This document shows, piece after piece, positions 34,946-44,672 of a stretch of DNA of 64,000 nt (position 1 is its first letter; each line of letters begins with the position of its first letter). The notes under the pieces are model-generated. The model ran no database searches and was not told where the DNA came from. It was given only the letters and a program-made list of their open reading frames with translations. The position numbers and the translations under genes were made by a program. This DNA comes from Gelatiniphilus marinus (lineage in GTDB: Bacteria > Bacteroidota > Bacteroidia > Flavobacteriales > Flavobacteriaceae), in NCBI RefSeq assembly GCF_042678305.1, contig NZ_JBHUDT010000002.1; one strand, written 5' to 3'.

Positions 34946-36904
34946 TTGATAACGCAATCTTCCATAGACCAAGTATTCGAAACCGCTAGAGTAGAAGAGG
35001 TTATAGGCGATTTTGTTCAGCTAAAAAAGGCGGGCAGTAACTATAAAGGCTTAAGTCCATTTTCAGATGAGCGTTCGCCCAGTTTTATGGTGTCGCCAGT
35101 TAAGCAAATCTGGAAAGATTTTTCCAGCGGAAAAGGCGGTAATGTGGTGGCTTTTTTAATGGAGCACGAGCATTTTACCTATCCAGAAGCCATAAGGTAT
35201 TTGGCAAAAAAGTACAATATTGAAATTGAAGAAACCGTACAGTCCGACGAGCAAAAGCAGGCAGCCAACGAGCGCGAAAGCCTATATCTGGTTAGCGAAT
35301 ATGCGAACCAATATTTTCAAGACATACTACAAAAAACAGACCAAGGAAAATCGATAGGATTAAGCTATTTTAAAGAACGAGGATTTACCGAAGACACCAT
35401 TAAAAAATTCGACTTAGGATATGCTTTAGATGAATGGCAAGCCTTTACAGACGAAGCTTTAAAACAGGGCTATAATATAGATTATCTTGAAAAAACAGGA
35501 CTTACCATAGTTAAAGGCGACAAACGGTTCGATAGGTTTAAGGGGCGCGTTTTGTTTCCCATAAAAAGCATGAGCGGCCGCGTATTGGGTTTTGGCGGAC
35601 GTATTTTAATTACCGACAAAAAAGCAGCCAAATACCTAAACTCGCCTGAGAGCGATATATACCATAAAAGCAAGGTGCTATACGGTATTTACCACGCCAA
35701 ACAAAGCATTGCAAAAGAAGACAACTGCTATTTGGTCGAGGGCTATACCGATGTAATCCAGTTTTACCAAAGGGGCATAAAAAATGTGGTGTCATCGTCC
35801 GGAACCGCGCTAACACCAGATCAAATTAGGCTAATAAACAGGCTTACAAAAAACATTACCGTTTTGTTTGATGGCGATGCGGCCGGTTTACGGGCTTCGC
35901 TTCGGGGTATCGATTTAATTCTCGAACAAGGCATGAATGTAAAAGTCTGTACCTTCCCCGAAGGCGAAGATCCAGACAGCTTTGCAAAAAACAACAGCCT
36001 TGAAGAACTGGCACTCTATCTAGATGAAAACGCCAAAGATTTTATTCAATTTAAGGCCTCGGTTTTGTTTGAAGAATCTAAAAACGATCCTATTAAAAAA
36101 GCCGAAACCGTTAGAGATATTGTAAATAGTATTTCTAAAATACCCGATCGGATTAAAAAAGAAATCTACATTCAGGAATGTGCCAGAATTATGCACATAA
36201 GCGAAGAGGTTTTGTTTAGCACCTTGGCACAAATCAATAAAAAAGAACACCAAGAAGAACACAAAAAACAAAAAAACCAACAAAAAGCTTTTGATGTTAT
36301 TAAGCACGAACAACCCCTAAAAAAAGTTGATGTGCAGTATGTTTTAGAGCGAAAAATAATTGAGATTTTATTACTTTACGGAAGCAAAACCGAAGATTTT
36401 GAAGATTTGGTCTTAAAAGAAAACGATAAAGGCGAGCTTGTTTTAGAGCCCGTTATCCAGCAAGCCAAAGTGTTCGAAAAAGTGTTTTTAGATTTGCAGG
36501 ATGACGAAATGGAATTCTCGAACACCCAATTTAAAACTTTGTATTATACACTGATTGACAATTTAAACCAAAGTGCAGATTTTGAGCTAAGTAGCTTTAT
36601 AAATTCTGTAAACCAAGATCTGGCAAACGAAATAACCACCATTTTAATGGAAGAAGAGCGCTATGTTTTAGATGATTGGAACAGGATGGACATCTTTCCA
36701 AAAGAAAAAGACAAAAGCGTTGCCCAATTGGTTAGCGAGACCATTTTAAGCTTGCGTTGCTTTTTAATAGACCAGAAAGTAAAGGGCTTTCAGCAGGAAA
36801 CATTACATAACAAATTAGACACGAATAGAAATATACTTGAAGAAGTAAAAGACTATTCGGGTCTAAAGATGCTGTTGTCCAGAAAGCTTAATCGCGTATT
36901 ATAG
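34946..36904 (+). CDS. dnaG: DNA primase DnaG, zinc ligands absent
   Basis: 652 residues, starting at a TTG; the following residues (ITQSSIDQVFETARVEEVIG) align with the usual primase N terminus, so this start is well supported. The TOPRIM domain has NCYLVEGYTDVIQFYQ and VLFDGDAAGLRAS, and the C-terminal part is the DnaB-interacting region. In the N-terminal CHC2 zinc-ribbon region the four metal ligands are replaced: positions equivalent to E. coli C40, H43, C61 and C64 read Ser37, Ser40, Asp58 and Ser61 (GLSPFSDERSP, IWKDFSSGKGGN). It makes RNA primers for replication. It ends convergently with a 6-base overlap. Confidence 0.95.
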   Translation: MITQSSIDQVFETARVEEVIGDFVQLKKAGSNYKGLSPFSDERSPSFMVSPVKQIWKDFSSGKGGNVVAFLMEHEHFTYPEAIRYLAKKYNIEIEETVQSDEQKQAANERESLYLVSEYANQYFQDILQKTDQGKSIGLSYFKERGFTEDTIKKFDLGYALDEWQAFTDEALKQGYNIDYLEKTGLTIVKGDKRFDRFKGRVLFPIKSMSGRVLGFGGRILITDKKAAKYLNSPESDIYHKSKVLYGIYHAKQSIAKEDNCYLVEGYTDVIQFYQRGIKNVVSSSGTALTPDQIRLINRLTKNITVLFDGDAAGLRASLRGIDLILEQGMNVKVCTFPEGEDPDSFAKNNSLEELALYLDENAKDFIQFKASVLFEESKNDPIKKAETVRDIVNSISKIPDRIKKEIYIQECARIMHISEEVLFSTLAQINKKEHQEEHKKQKNQQKAFDVIKHEQPLKKVDVQYVLERKIIEILLLYGSKTEDFEDLVLKENDKGELVLEPVIQQAKVFEKVFLDLQDDEMEFSNTQFKTLYYTLIDNLNQSADFELSSFINSVNQDLANEITTILMEEERYVLDDWNRMDIFPKEKDKSVAQLVSETILSLRCFLIDQKVKGFQQETLHNKLDTNRNILEEVKDYSGLKMLLSRKLNRVL

Positions 36905-37531
36905 CTCTGCTGAAGATAGTTTTGCTTGGTTAACAAGATCTACTAAATTGGTTACTTTTAGTTTTCTCATTAAGCGCGCTTTGTACGTGCTTACTGTTTT
37001 CTCGTTAATGTTTAGCTCTTTGGAAATCTCTTTGTTTTTTCTACCAATAGTTAAAAGTTTTAAAACTTCTGACTCGCGAGTTGATAGTTTTTTGTAAAAA
37101 GATCCCGATTTGTTGGTTTTAGCACCAAAAGCTAACTGTTGCGTTAAGGTATCGCTTAAATAAATACCGCCATCTGCCACTCTTAAAATAGCTTCGTTAA
37201 TGGTAATGATGTTAACAGATTTAGATACAAATCCTGAAGCCCCCGCTTTAATGGCGTTAATGCCATAAACCTCTTCGGGCTGGCCACTAAAAATAAGGGT
37301 TTTTACGTCTGGATAATCTTTCTTTAAATAACGTAAAACGGTTAAACCGTTCAGTTTAGGAAAATCTACTTCTGTTAAAATAACGTCAACGTCATTGTTT
37401 TTAACAAAGTCTAGAATATCTTCTCCGTCGCTCACGCTTCCAACAATTTTAATGTCTGAAGATGCAGAAAATAAATGTTCTAGACCCTTTCTGATAATTG
37501 GATGATTGTCTGCTATTAGTAATTTTATCAT
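36899..37531 (-). CDS. NarL/LuxR-type response regulator with Glu at the phosphosite
   Basis: 210 residues: an N-terminal receiver domain (IADNHPIIRKGL) and a C-terminal LuxR helix-turn-helix (LSTREVLKLL-like: STRESEVLKLLTIGRKNKEI, EKTVSTYKARLMRKL). In the receiver the phospho-accepting Asp is replaced by Glu54 (VILTEVDFPKLNG), and the acidic pair reads Asp8-Asn9. The Lys of the active site remains (FVSKSV). It may therefore act as a phosphorylation-independent or constitutively active DNA-binding regulator. No kinase gene is nearby. Its end overlaps dnaG by 6 bases. Confidence 0.92.
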   Translation of the reverse strand: MIKLLIADNHPIIRKGLEHLFSASSDIKIVGSVSDGEDILDFVKNNDVDVILTEVDFPKLNGLTVLRYLKKDYPDVKTLIFSGQPEEVYGINAIKAGASGFVSKSVNIITINEAILRVADGGIYLSDTLTQQLAFGAKTNKSGSFYKKLSTRESEVLKLLTIGRKNKEISKELNINEKTVSTYKARLMRKLKVTNLVDLVNQAKLSSAEL

Positions 37532-37634
37532 TATTAAAGGGTTTTATAGTATTATAGATGTGAGAGGTTTACAGCTATAATTGAGAGAGTTATATATAAG
37601 CAAAGATAAGGCTTTTTTGTTTACAATTCAATCG

Positions 37635-38423
37635 TCATTTTAAATTATTGGGAATTTCGCAAATTGGTACAGCAATCATTTTATGTTTGTTAGTATTTTT
37701 TAGTTTTTTAAAGATTTTAAAAACCTCTTGTTCCCTTCCAAAAAAATCTGTGGCGGTTTTGCCCAAATTATCCATTTTCATGGCCCATTCAAGTTCAGGG
37801 TAAGTTGCCCCAATTTGGTCTTCGTCACTTCTTGCATCACCAAACAAGCCATCGCTTGGTCCCGCTTTTATAATAGATTCCGGTACTTTTAAAAAGGCAC
37901 CTAATTTATATACTTCAGACTTTAACAAATCGGCAATAGGGCTTAAATCGACTCCGCCATCGCCATATTTGGTATAAAAACCAATACCAAAGTCTTCTAT
38001 TTTATTGCCGGTTCCTGCCACCAGCAATTTGTATATACCAGCGTAATAGTAAAGCGTTGTCATACGCAGGCGTGCCCTGGTATTGGCCAAAGCCATATCA
38101 ATAGTGGCTGGGTCGCCGTCTTGAAATACCTGGGTTTTAAATGACTCAAAAACAGGAGTTAAGTTGGTGTGGGTATCGTCCACATTGGTAAACTCTTGCT
38201 TTAAAAATGCAATATGCTCCTGGGCTCTGGTAACATGGCTTTGGGCTTGGTGTATGGGCATTTCAACACACAGCACATCAAGTCCTGTTTTGGCGCATAA
38301 CATAGAAGTTACTGCAGAATCGATGCCTCCAGAAATTCCAATTACAAAACCGTTTACGCCTGCATTGGTCGCATAATCTTTTAACCAATTTACAATATGA
38401 TTTACTACCTTTTCCGTTTGCAT
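37635..38423 (-). CDS. nadE: NAD+ synthetase, ammonia-dependent type
   Basis: 262 residues. The PP-loop motif GFVIGISGGIDSAVTSMLCA binds ATP. Later signatures are NTRARLRMTTLYYYAG, GTGNKIEDFGIGFYTKYGDG and GPSDGLFGDARSDEDQIG. No glutaminase domain is present, so it uses ammonia or an external glutaminase to amidate nicotinic acid adenine dinucleotide in the last step of NAD synthesis. It is a single gene, divergent from gldB. Confidence 0.95.
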   Translation of the reverse strand: MQTEKVVNHIVNWLKDYATNAGVNGFVIGISGGIDSAVTSMLCAKTGLDVLCVEMPIHQAQSHVTRAQEHIAFLKQEFTNVDDTHTNLTPVFESFKTQVFQDGDPATIDMALANTRARLRMTTLYYYAGIYKLLVAGTGNKIEDFGIGFYTKYGDGGVDLSPIADLLKSEVYKLGAFLKVPESIIKAGPSDGLFGDARSDEDQIGATYPELEWAMKMDNLGKTATDFFGREQEVFKIFKKLKNTNKHKMIAVPICEIPNNLK

Positions 38424-38452
38424 ATTAAAGCGTTTTTTTAATCAAAGAATAC

Positions 38453-38460
38453 TACCTTTG
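38453..38460 (+). promoter_or_regulatory. -7 box for gldB-gldC
   Basis: TACCTTTG matches TAnnTTTG and lies about 145 bases before the gldB ATG, giving a moderately long leader. Confidence 0.45.
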
Positions 38461-38605
38461 CAACAAAAATAAACCAAACACCCAATTAATAAAAATCTAT
38501 GAGGTTTAAGTTTTGTATAAACAAGACCAAAAGGGGGCATTTGGCTTATTAAACCCATGCCATTAAAAGCCCGAACCAAATACATTAAAGCAAAATTTTA
38601 TTTAG

Positions 38606-39574
38606 ATGGAAAAAACAATTTTTTTACTAAGCCTTGTTTTGTTGGTTGTATCTTGTAAAAAAGAAAGCGAACTAAAAAAAAGCATAGCTAAAATAAATAC
38701 AGATGTAGCCATTGAGCGTTTCGACAGAATGTTTGCCGAATATACTATACAGGATTTGCCAAAATTAAGGCAAGCCTATCCTTTTATGTTTTCTGATAAA
38801 TATCCCGATACGTTTTGGCAAGCTAAAAAAAACGATACCTTGCAAATTAAATTGTATGATGAGGTTGATAAGGCTTTTGGTGCTTTTGAAGATTTGGAAA
38901 CAGAAATAGAATCACTTTTCAATCATTTAAAATATTATTTCCCTGAGTTTAATGCGCCCAGGGTAATAACGGTTACCAATACCGTAGATTACAGAAACCG
39001 TGTAATTGTTACAGATACCATTGCTGTTGTAGCGTTAGATAACTATTTGGGGGGCGACCACGAATTTTATGTTTATGGTAACATACCTAAATACGTTAGG
39101 CAAAATCTAACAAAAGAACAGTTGGTTGTTGATATAGCTGGAGAATATGCCAAGAAGTATGCCTATCAGTCGCAAAAAAGAACCTTGTTGGATGAAATGG
39201 TGTATTTTGGGAAACTGCTCTATTTTAAAGATATGGTAATTCCCTTTAAAACCGATGCACAACGTATTGGCTACACAGAAGATCAATTAGAATGGGCCAT
39301 GGCCAACGAAAGCTATATATGGCGTTTTTTTGTTGAGCGCGAATTATTGTACAGTACAGATTCTAAATTACCCAGTAGATTTATAAATCCGGCACCTTTT
39401 ACCAAGTTTTATTTAGAAGAGATCGATGCCGATTCCCCGGGGCGTTTAGGGCAATATATTGGGTGGCAAATAGTACGCGCTTATATGCAACAAAATAATG
39501 TATCTTTAAAAGATATGCTTATAAAATCTACCGAAGATATTTTTAAAAACAGCAAATTTAAACCCCGTAAATAA
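38606..39574 (+). CDS. gldB: Gliding motility lipoprotein GldB
   Basis: 322 residues with a lipoprotein signal ending LLVVSCKKE. The mature region matches GldB: DVAIERFDRMF, LPKLRQAYPFMFSD, YPDTFWQAKKNDTLQ and, near the C terminus, SPGRLGQYIGWQIVRAYM. GldB is needed for gliding in Flavobacterium and sits in the periplasm-facing membrane. Its final base is shared with the first base of gldC, so the two are translationally coupled. Confidence 0.94.
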   Translation: MEKTIFLLSLVLLVVSCKKESELKKSIAKINTDVAIERFDRMFAEYTIQDLPKLRQAYPFMFSDKYPDTFWQAKKNDTLQIKLYDEVDKAFGAFEDLETEIESLFNHLKYYFPEFNAPRVITVTNTVDYRNRVIVTDTIAVVALDNYLGGDHEFYVYGNIPKYVRQNLTKEQLVVDIAGEYAKKYAYQSQKRTLLDEMVYFGKLLYFKDMVIPFKTDAQRIGYTEDQLEWAMANESYIWRFFVERELLYSTDSKLPSRFINPAPFTKFYLEEIDADSPGRLGQYIGWQIVRAYMQQNNVSLKDMLIKSTEDIFKNSKFKPRK

Positions 39575-39909
39575 TGGCAAAAAACCATACTTCTAAAATA
39601 GAACTGAAAGTTGAACTGGATGAAAACAGAATTCCGGAAAGCTTGAAATGGACCGCTCAAGACGGCGGCATTACAAACCAAGAAGCCAAAGCGATGATGC
39701 TTTCTGTTTGGGATGCAAAAGCACAAGAGACGCTGCGAATAGATTTATGGACTAAGGACATGCCGGTTGATGAAATGAAAGTGTTTTTCCATCAAACATT
39801 GGTAACCATGAGCGATACCTTTAACAGGGCCACACAAGATGAAAAAATGACGGCTACCATGAAAGATTTTTGCGATTATTTTGCCGAAAAACTAGAGCTT
39901 AAAAAATAG
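39574..39909 (+). CDS. gldC: Gliding motility protein GldC
   Basis: 111 residues, soluble, the usual GldC size. It has AKNHTSKIELKVELDENRIP, then DGGITNQEAKAMMLSVWD and LWTKDMPVDEMKVFFHQTL, all typical of GldC. GldC has a supporting role in gliding in Flavobacterium. It starts on the last base of gldB. Confidence 0.94.
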   Translation: MAKNHTSKIELKVELDENRIPESLKWTAQDGGITNQEAKAMMLSVWDAKAQETLRIDLWTKDMPVDEMKVFFHQTLVTMSDTFNRATQDEKMTATMKDFCDYFAEKLELKK

Positions 39910-40019
39910 ATTTAAGTTATAAAGTTTATAGTTCAAGGTTTAAATGTTAATTTTCGGAATTCGGTTTTCGGAATTAAGCTTTTATTTATCAGAGAGAAAT
40001 AAAAAATGCCCATTATGGG

Positions 40020-41297
40020 TTACCATTCATTTATTTTATTGGAATCCAATTTAATGAAAATAAACAGTAAGATGGTAAACGCCCATAGACCGGAACCGCC
40101 ATAGCTAAACATAGGCAGCGGAATGCCAATAGTTGGTATTAAGCCCATAACCATACCAATATTAATAAGAAAATGTATAAAAATAATTGATGCGACACCG
40201 TAACCGTACACTCTGCTAAATTGTGTTTTCTGGCGTTCGGCCAAATGTAAAATACGAATAATAAGAAGCACAAAAAGCACAACAACAAATGTGGTGCCCA
40301 AAAAGCCCCATTCTTCGCCAACGGTACTAAAAATATAATCGGTATGCTGCTCTGGTACAAATTTTCCGGTGGTTCTTGTACCTTCCATAAAACCCCTACC
40401 GGTTAAACCGCCAGAGCTTATCGCTTTTTCAGATTCGTTTAAATTATAAGCAAAGGTTTTTTTCATTTGCTCTAATTTTTCAGGGTCTTTTTCTAATCGA
40501 AGCCAGAGGCTTATACGATCTTGCTGGTGTGGTTTTAAAATGCTCTGGTAAAAAAACTGTACTCCAATCGATACGGCTATAGCGACCAAAAAAACAGATA
40601 TAGATTTAAACATACGCCACTTTTTCTTACTTAAAAAATGAAAACCAGTAAGCAACGTCAATACCAGGGTTGAGGTGATCAAGGCGCCAAATTTTAAAGA
40701 TAAAATTGATATTATTATTACAGATACGCCAAGCGTTAAGTGGTATTTAGGCAACCCTTCGCGATAGAGCACAAAAAAGAATGCCCCATAGACAACGGTG
40801 CTTCCCGTATCGTTTTGCAACAGCACCAAAATAGCTGGGATAGCTATAATTATAATGGCCTTTATTTGGTCTTTTAACCTGTTTATATTGGTATTTAAAT
40901 CGCTAATATGCTTAGCTACGGCCAGTGCTGTTGCTACTTTGGCAAACTCACTGGGTTGTATGGTAAGACCTCCAAAAGCATACCACGATGTGGCTCCGTT
41001 TACATTTTTTCCAAATATAAAAAGCCCTATTAAAGACAGCATGGACACCATGTAAATAATGCTGGAAAAGCGTTCGTAAAATTTAGCATCGACAGCCAAT
41101 AAAAGAACAATTAAACCAAAGGTTAGAAAGATAAAGATTAGCTGCTTTCCATAAGGTTGCGAAAAATCGAAATAATCTATTGTGCTTCCTGTATGTGATG
41201 CCGATAAAATATTCAAATACCCAAAACCTACTAGCAATAAGAAGATAATAATGGTGATCCAATCGAATCTAAAATGTCTATTCGTGTCTCTAACCAT
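40020..41297 (-). CDS. rodA: Rod-shape peptidoglycan polymerase RodA (SEDS)
   Basis: 425 residues with about ten membrane helices. SEDS signatures include GGLTIQPSEFAKVATALAVA, LQNDTGSTVVYGAFFFVLY, TDYIFSTVGEEWGFLG and GIPLPMFSYGGSGLWA. RodA polymerises glycan strands together with PBP2 during elongation. It is the last gene of the mreB-mreC-mreD-mrdA-rodA operon and starts directly after the PBP2 stop. Confidence 0.95.
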   Translation of the reverse strand: MVRDTNRHFRFDWITIIIFLLLVGFGYLNILSASHTGSTIDYFDFSQPYGKQLIFIFLTFGLIVLLLAVDAKFYERFSSIIYMVSMLSLIGLFIFGKNVNGATSWYAFGGLTIQPSEFAKVATALAVAKHISDLNTNINRLKDQIKAIIIIAIPAILVLLQNDTGSTVVYGAFFFVLYREGLPKYHLTLGVSVIIISILSLKFGALITSTLVLTLLTGFHFLSKKKWRMFKSISVFLVAIAVSIGVQFFYQSILKPHQQDRISLWLRLEKDPEKLEQMKKTFAYNLNESEKAISSGGLTGRGFMEGTRTTGKFVPEQHTDYIFSTVGEEWGFLGTTFVVVLFVLLIIRILHLAERQKTQFSRVYGYGVASIIFIHFLINIGMVMGLIPTIGIPLPMFSYGGSGLWAFTILLFIFIKLDSNKINEW

Positions 41298-43235
41298 TTA
41301 ATTGCTTTGGTTGTTAATCTTGTTTAATCGTTTTTTCAAGCGATTGCTTTCTGTTTTATCTACAAATTGGTAGCTAGATTGCTCGTTAATTTTAAAAGGT
41401 TCTCCAGAGTAGGGTTTGGCATATTCTGCTTCTAAGCTGCGATCTAAAAGCCAATTTTCCAAATCTTTTCTGGTGGTAAACCCTTTTATGTGCTTTTCAA
41501 TCATTAAACTTGCTACTTTTCCTGCAAATCTGCTACCGTAATATCCGTTCTCTACAAAAACGGCGAGTGCAATTTTAGGGTTTTCTTTAGGTGCAAAAGC
41601 CACAAAAATAGAGTGGTCTGTTAGCTGTGTTTTTACGCTGTCAATTATTGCAAAGTTTTCAACGGTTCCTGTTTTGCCACAAATGTCTATGTCTTTTACC
41701 TGCAACCATTTTGCAGTTCCGTTTTTGTAAACTTGGTGCATCCCCTCTATCACGGGCTCAAAATGGGCCTTGTCTATAGATGTGTATTTTGGTCTTGTGA
41801 ATTTTTCCGGTAGTATTTCTCCTTCAATATGTTTTATTATGTGCGGCGTGTAATAGTGCCCCCTGTTAGCTATGGCTGCAACCATGTTGGCGAGTTGAAT
41901 TGGTGTGGTTGCAACTTCGCCTTGGCCAATGGCATTAGAGATGGTATAGGTTGCATAAAAGGTTTTAGGATATACTCTTTTATAGTATGCCCTATTAGGG
42001 ATTCTTCCTTTTTGACCTACTTTTAGGTCGTAGCCCAAAAAGTTGCCCAGGCCAAAGCTTTTGGCGTGTTTGCTCCATACATCAATACCGTCAGCAGCAT
42101 TTCCTGTTTTATCTAAAATCTTCCGGTAGGCCGTAGCAAAATAAGCGTTGCAGGATTCTTGAATACCGCTAACCAAGTCATTGCGTTTACCAATATAGCA
42201 GTGGCATTTCATAAACCTGTTTCCGTATTTGTAACCCGCGTAGCAGGTAACTTTTTCGTTGGGTGTTATTACGCCTTCCTGCAAGCCAATTAAAGCATTC
42301 ATAAGCTTAAAGGGAGACCCGGGTTCGTAAACGCCTTGTAAGCTACGGTTAAATAGGGGTTTGGCAATTGAATCGTTATATAGTTTTGTGAAATTTTTAG
42401 AGCGTTGCCGGCCAACCAAATCGTTAGGGTTGTACGTTGGGGCAGCAACCATGGCCAATATCTCTCCTGTTGAGGGCTCGATGGCGATAACGCCACCACG
42501 TTTGTTATGCATTAGCAACTCGCCATATTCTTGTAATTTGGCATCTATGGTTATGGTAATGTCTTTGCCTTGTTCTGGAATGGTATCTAGTTTTCCGTCT
42601 TTATAGGGGCCTATGTTTCTGTTAAATCTGTCTTTTTGAATAAATTTAATGCCTTTTACACCTCGTAGTGTTTTTTCGTAAGAAGCCTCGACACCCTGTT
42701 TGCCTATTAAATCGCCCATTCTGTAATAGGGGTCTTTTTTTATGTCTCTGGTATTTACTTCTCCAATATCGCCCAATACATTGGCGCCAATTGAGGTTTC
42801 GTATTTCCTTAGCGATCGCTTTTGAATGTAAAACCCTGTGAATTTTCGCATTTTTTCTTGTAATACCGCATAGTCTGCTTTTGATAGGTGCGAAACAAAT
42901 ACAGATGGCAATCTGGGTGAGTAGCGATAGGCCTTGTTGTATGTTTTCATAAATTGTCCTTTATCGATTTTAAGTAAGCTGCAAAACTCAAGTGTATCTA
43001 AAGGTTCTACTTCGCGCGGAATAACCATAACATCGTAAGATGGTTGGTTGGCCACTAAAAGTGTGCCGTTCCTGTCGTAAACAAAGCCGCGTTTTGGGTA
43101 ATCGTAAACTTTTCTAATAGCGTTGTCCTCGAATAAATTATGGGAGTTAGAGCTATATACTTGCAAATAAAAAAGCCTTCCTATAAATACAATGCCAACA
43201 AAAATTACGGTTATGAAAAGTAAAAGCTGTCTCAT
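41298..43235 (-). CDS. mrdA: Penicillin-binding protein 2 (transpeptidase)
   Basis: 645 residues. One N-terminal membrane helix and a dimerisation domain precede the transpeptidase. Catalytic motifs are SPFK (EPGSPFKLMNALIG), SCN (QESCNAYFATAY) and KTG (CGKTGTVENF). It cross-links peptidoglycan during rod-shape growth in partnership with RodA, encoded next. It overlaps mreD by 4 bases. Residues after the domain end in a basic tail. Confidence 0.95.
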   Translation of the reverse strand: MRQLLLFITVIFVGIVFIGRLFYLQVYSSNSHNLFEDNAIRKVYDYPKRGFVYDRNGTLLVANQPSYDVMVIPREVEPLDTLEFCSLLKIDKGQFMKTYNKAYRYSPRLPSVFVSHLSKADYAVLQEKMRKFTGFYIQKRSLRKYETSIGANVLGDIGEVNTRDIKKDPYYRMGDLIGKQGVEASYEKTLRGVKGIKFIQKDRFNRNIGPYKDGKLDTIPEQGKDITITIDAKLQEYGELLMHNKRGGVIAIEPSTGEILAMVAAPTYNPNDLVGRQRSKNFTKLYNDSIAKPLFNRSLQGVYEPGSPFKLMNALIGLQEGVITPNEKVTCYAGYKYGNRFMKCHCYIGKRNDLVSGIQESCNAYFATAYRKILDKTGNAADGIDVWSKHAKSFGLGNFLGYDLKVGQKGRIPNRAYYKRVYPKTFYATYTISNAIGQGEVATTPIQLANMVAAIANRGHYYTPHIIKHIEGEILPEKFTRPKYTSIDKAHFEPVIEGMHQVYKNGTAKWLQVKDIDICGKTGTVENFAIIDSVKTQLTDHSIFVAFAPKENPKIALAVFVENGYYGSRFAGKVASLMIEKHIKGFTTRKDLENWLLDRSLEAEYAKPYSGEPFKINEQSSYQFVDKTESNRLKKRLNKINNQSN

Positions 43236-43738
43236 TTTGATTTTCGGCTAAAAATAATAGTTATTAAAACACATAGAATAATGGTAAATATACTTGAGAA
43301 TAACGTTTTTTGAAGCACTAAAATTATTTTGGAAAAGCTAAAAATTTCCAAACAAAACAAAATAATGTGGTGCGCAACTACCATTATGGACATATAGGTT
43401 AGTTTTGCACCAAAATCTACGGCATCAAATTTCATGTTTTGGTGCTCGTACACCATACCAAACGAGAACTTTAATGCTATGGGTCTTGCATAAGCAATAA
43501 ATACAGAGGCTGCAGCATTAATACCACCCGAATCCAGAAAAAAATCTACTATTAACCCCAATAAAAAACTTAAGAAAATAAATAAAGAACGGTTGTTTTT
43601 TACTGGATATAGAATAATGAAAAGCACATAGATATACGGGTTTATGTAGCCCAAAAAATTAATATGGCTGCATATTAATACCTGAATCAAAATAAGTATT
43701 ATAAAGCGAATGCTATGTATAGATACAAGACTATTCAT
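43232..43738 (-). CDS. mreD: Rod shape-determining protein MreD
   Basis: 168 residues with five to six membrane helices, for example FIILILIQVLICSHINFLGY and FIFLSFLLGLIVDFFLDSGG. The match rests on size, topology and position between mreC and mrdA. It overlaps mreC by 8 bases and mrdA by 4. MreD is a membrane component of the elongasome. Confidence 0.92.
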   Translation of the reverse strand: MNSLVSIHSIRFIILILIQVLICSHINFLGYINPYIYVLFIILYPVKNNRSLFIFLSFLLGLIVDFFLDSGGINAAASVFIAYARPIALKFSFGMVYEHQNMKFDAVDFGAKLTYMSIMVVAHHIILFCLEIFSFSKIILVLQKTLFSSIFTIILCVLITIIFSRKSK

Positions 43739-44552
43739 TCGTTTGGTTTAGTAAATTAGCGATCTCTTCGGCATCTTTGTTTTTTATGATGTAAACATGC
43801 TCTAGGTTGGTCATGTCGGTAAAGAGTTTTACATTAATCTCATAATAATTTTCGGCAACATCTAAATTAAAATCCTTTACTGTTCCTATATCTATGTTTT
43901 TTGGGAAAATCGATGAGCGACCAGAGGTAACAATGGTATCGCCAACCTTTACAGGTGCTATTTTTTCAACATCTATTAATTGTACAATGTTTGGTGAATT
44001 GCCATTCCAGGTTAAGGACCCAAAATGGTTTGTTTTTTTTAATTGTGCACTAATTTTACTTGTTGTGTTTAATATTGAGATAATGGTAGAATAGTTTGGG
44101 CTGGAATTATCAACTATACCCAAAATACCTTTATTGCTAATTACTCCAAAATCTTCTTTAATGCTATCGTTTGTGCCTTTGTTTATAAGCAAAACATTGT
44201 CGGTTAAAGCATAACTGTTTTTTATGATTTTAGCCGTTTCAATTTTATACAGTCCATTAAAAATTGTACTATTTATATAGGTTGGATCTGTATTGTTTTC
44301 AGAATTGAACAGCAGCGATTTTAAGCGTTTGTTTTCTTCGGCCAAAACCTGGTTCTGCGATTTTAAGCTAAAATATTCGCTAATGTTGTTTGCCGAGTTG
44401 TAAACGCCACCAGTTAAAAAATTGGCAGAATTTATAAACTTGCTCTTATGGTACGAATGTGACTGAATGGTAAAAACAATAGCCACAAAAAAAAGCAACA
44501 AGAACAATAAAAACCGTTTGTTTCTTATTATAAAATTAATAATCTGTTGCAT
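43731..44552 (-). CDS. mreC: Rod shape-determining protein MreC
   Basis: 273 residues. An N-terminal membrane helix (residues about 11-28) is followed by a coiled coil (residues about 55-85, SLKSQNQVLAEENKRLKSLL) and the MreC beta domains, with NKGTNDSIKEDFGVISNKGI and VGDTIVTSGRSSIFPKNI. MreC links the MreB filament to PBP2 in the periplasm. It overlaps mreD by 8 bases and lies 120 bases after mreB. Confidence 0.94.
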   Translation of the reverse strand: MQQIINFIIRNKRFLLFLLLFFVAIVFTIQSHSYHKSKFINSANFLTGGVYNSANNISEYFSLKSQNQVLAEENKRLKSLLFNSENNTDPTYINSTIFNGLYKIETAKIIKNSYALTDNVLLINKGTNDSIKEDFGVISNKGILGIVDNSSPNYSTIISILNTTSKISAQLKKTNHFGSLTWNGNSPNIVQLIDVEKIAPVKVGDTIVTSGRSSIFPKNIDIGTVKDFNLDVAENYYEINVKLFTDMTNLEHVYIIKNKDAEEIANLLNQTNE

Positions 44553-44672
44553 GATTTAGGGACTGTTTTATGCTTATTACTCGATAATCGAGATTTAAAT
44601 GCTATAAAGCTAGCTACTATATTTTAAGTTATTTTTTTCTTAAAAAGCCTCGTGTACTAGCCCCGAGGTAGG

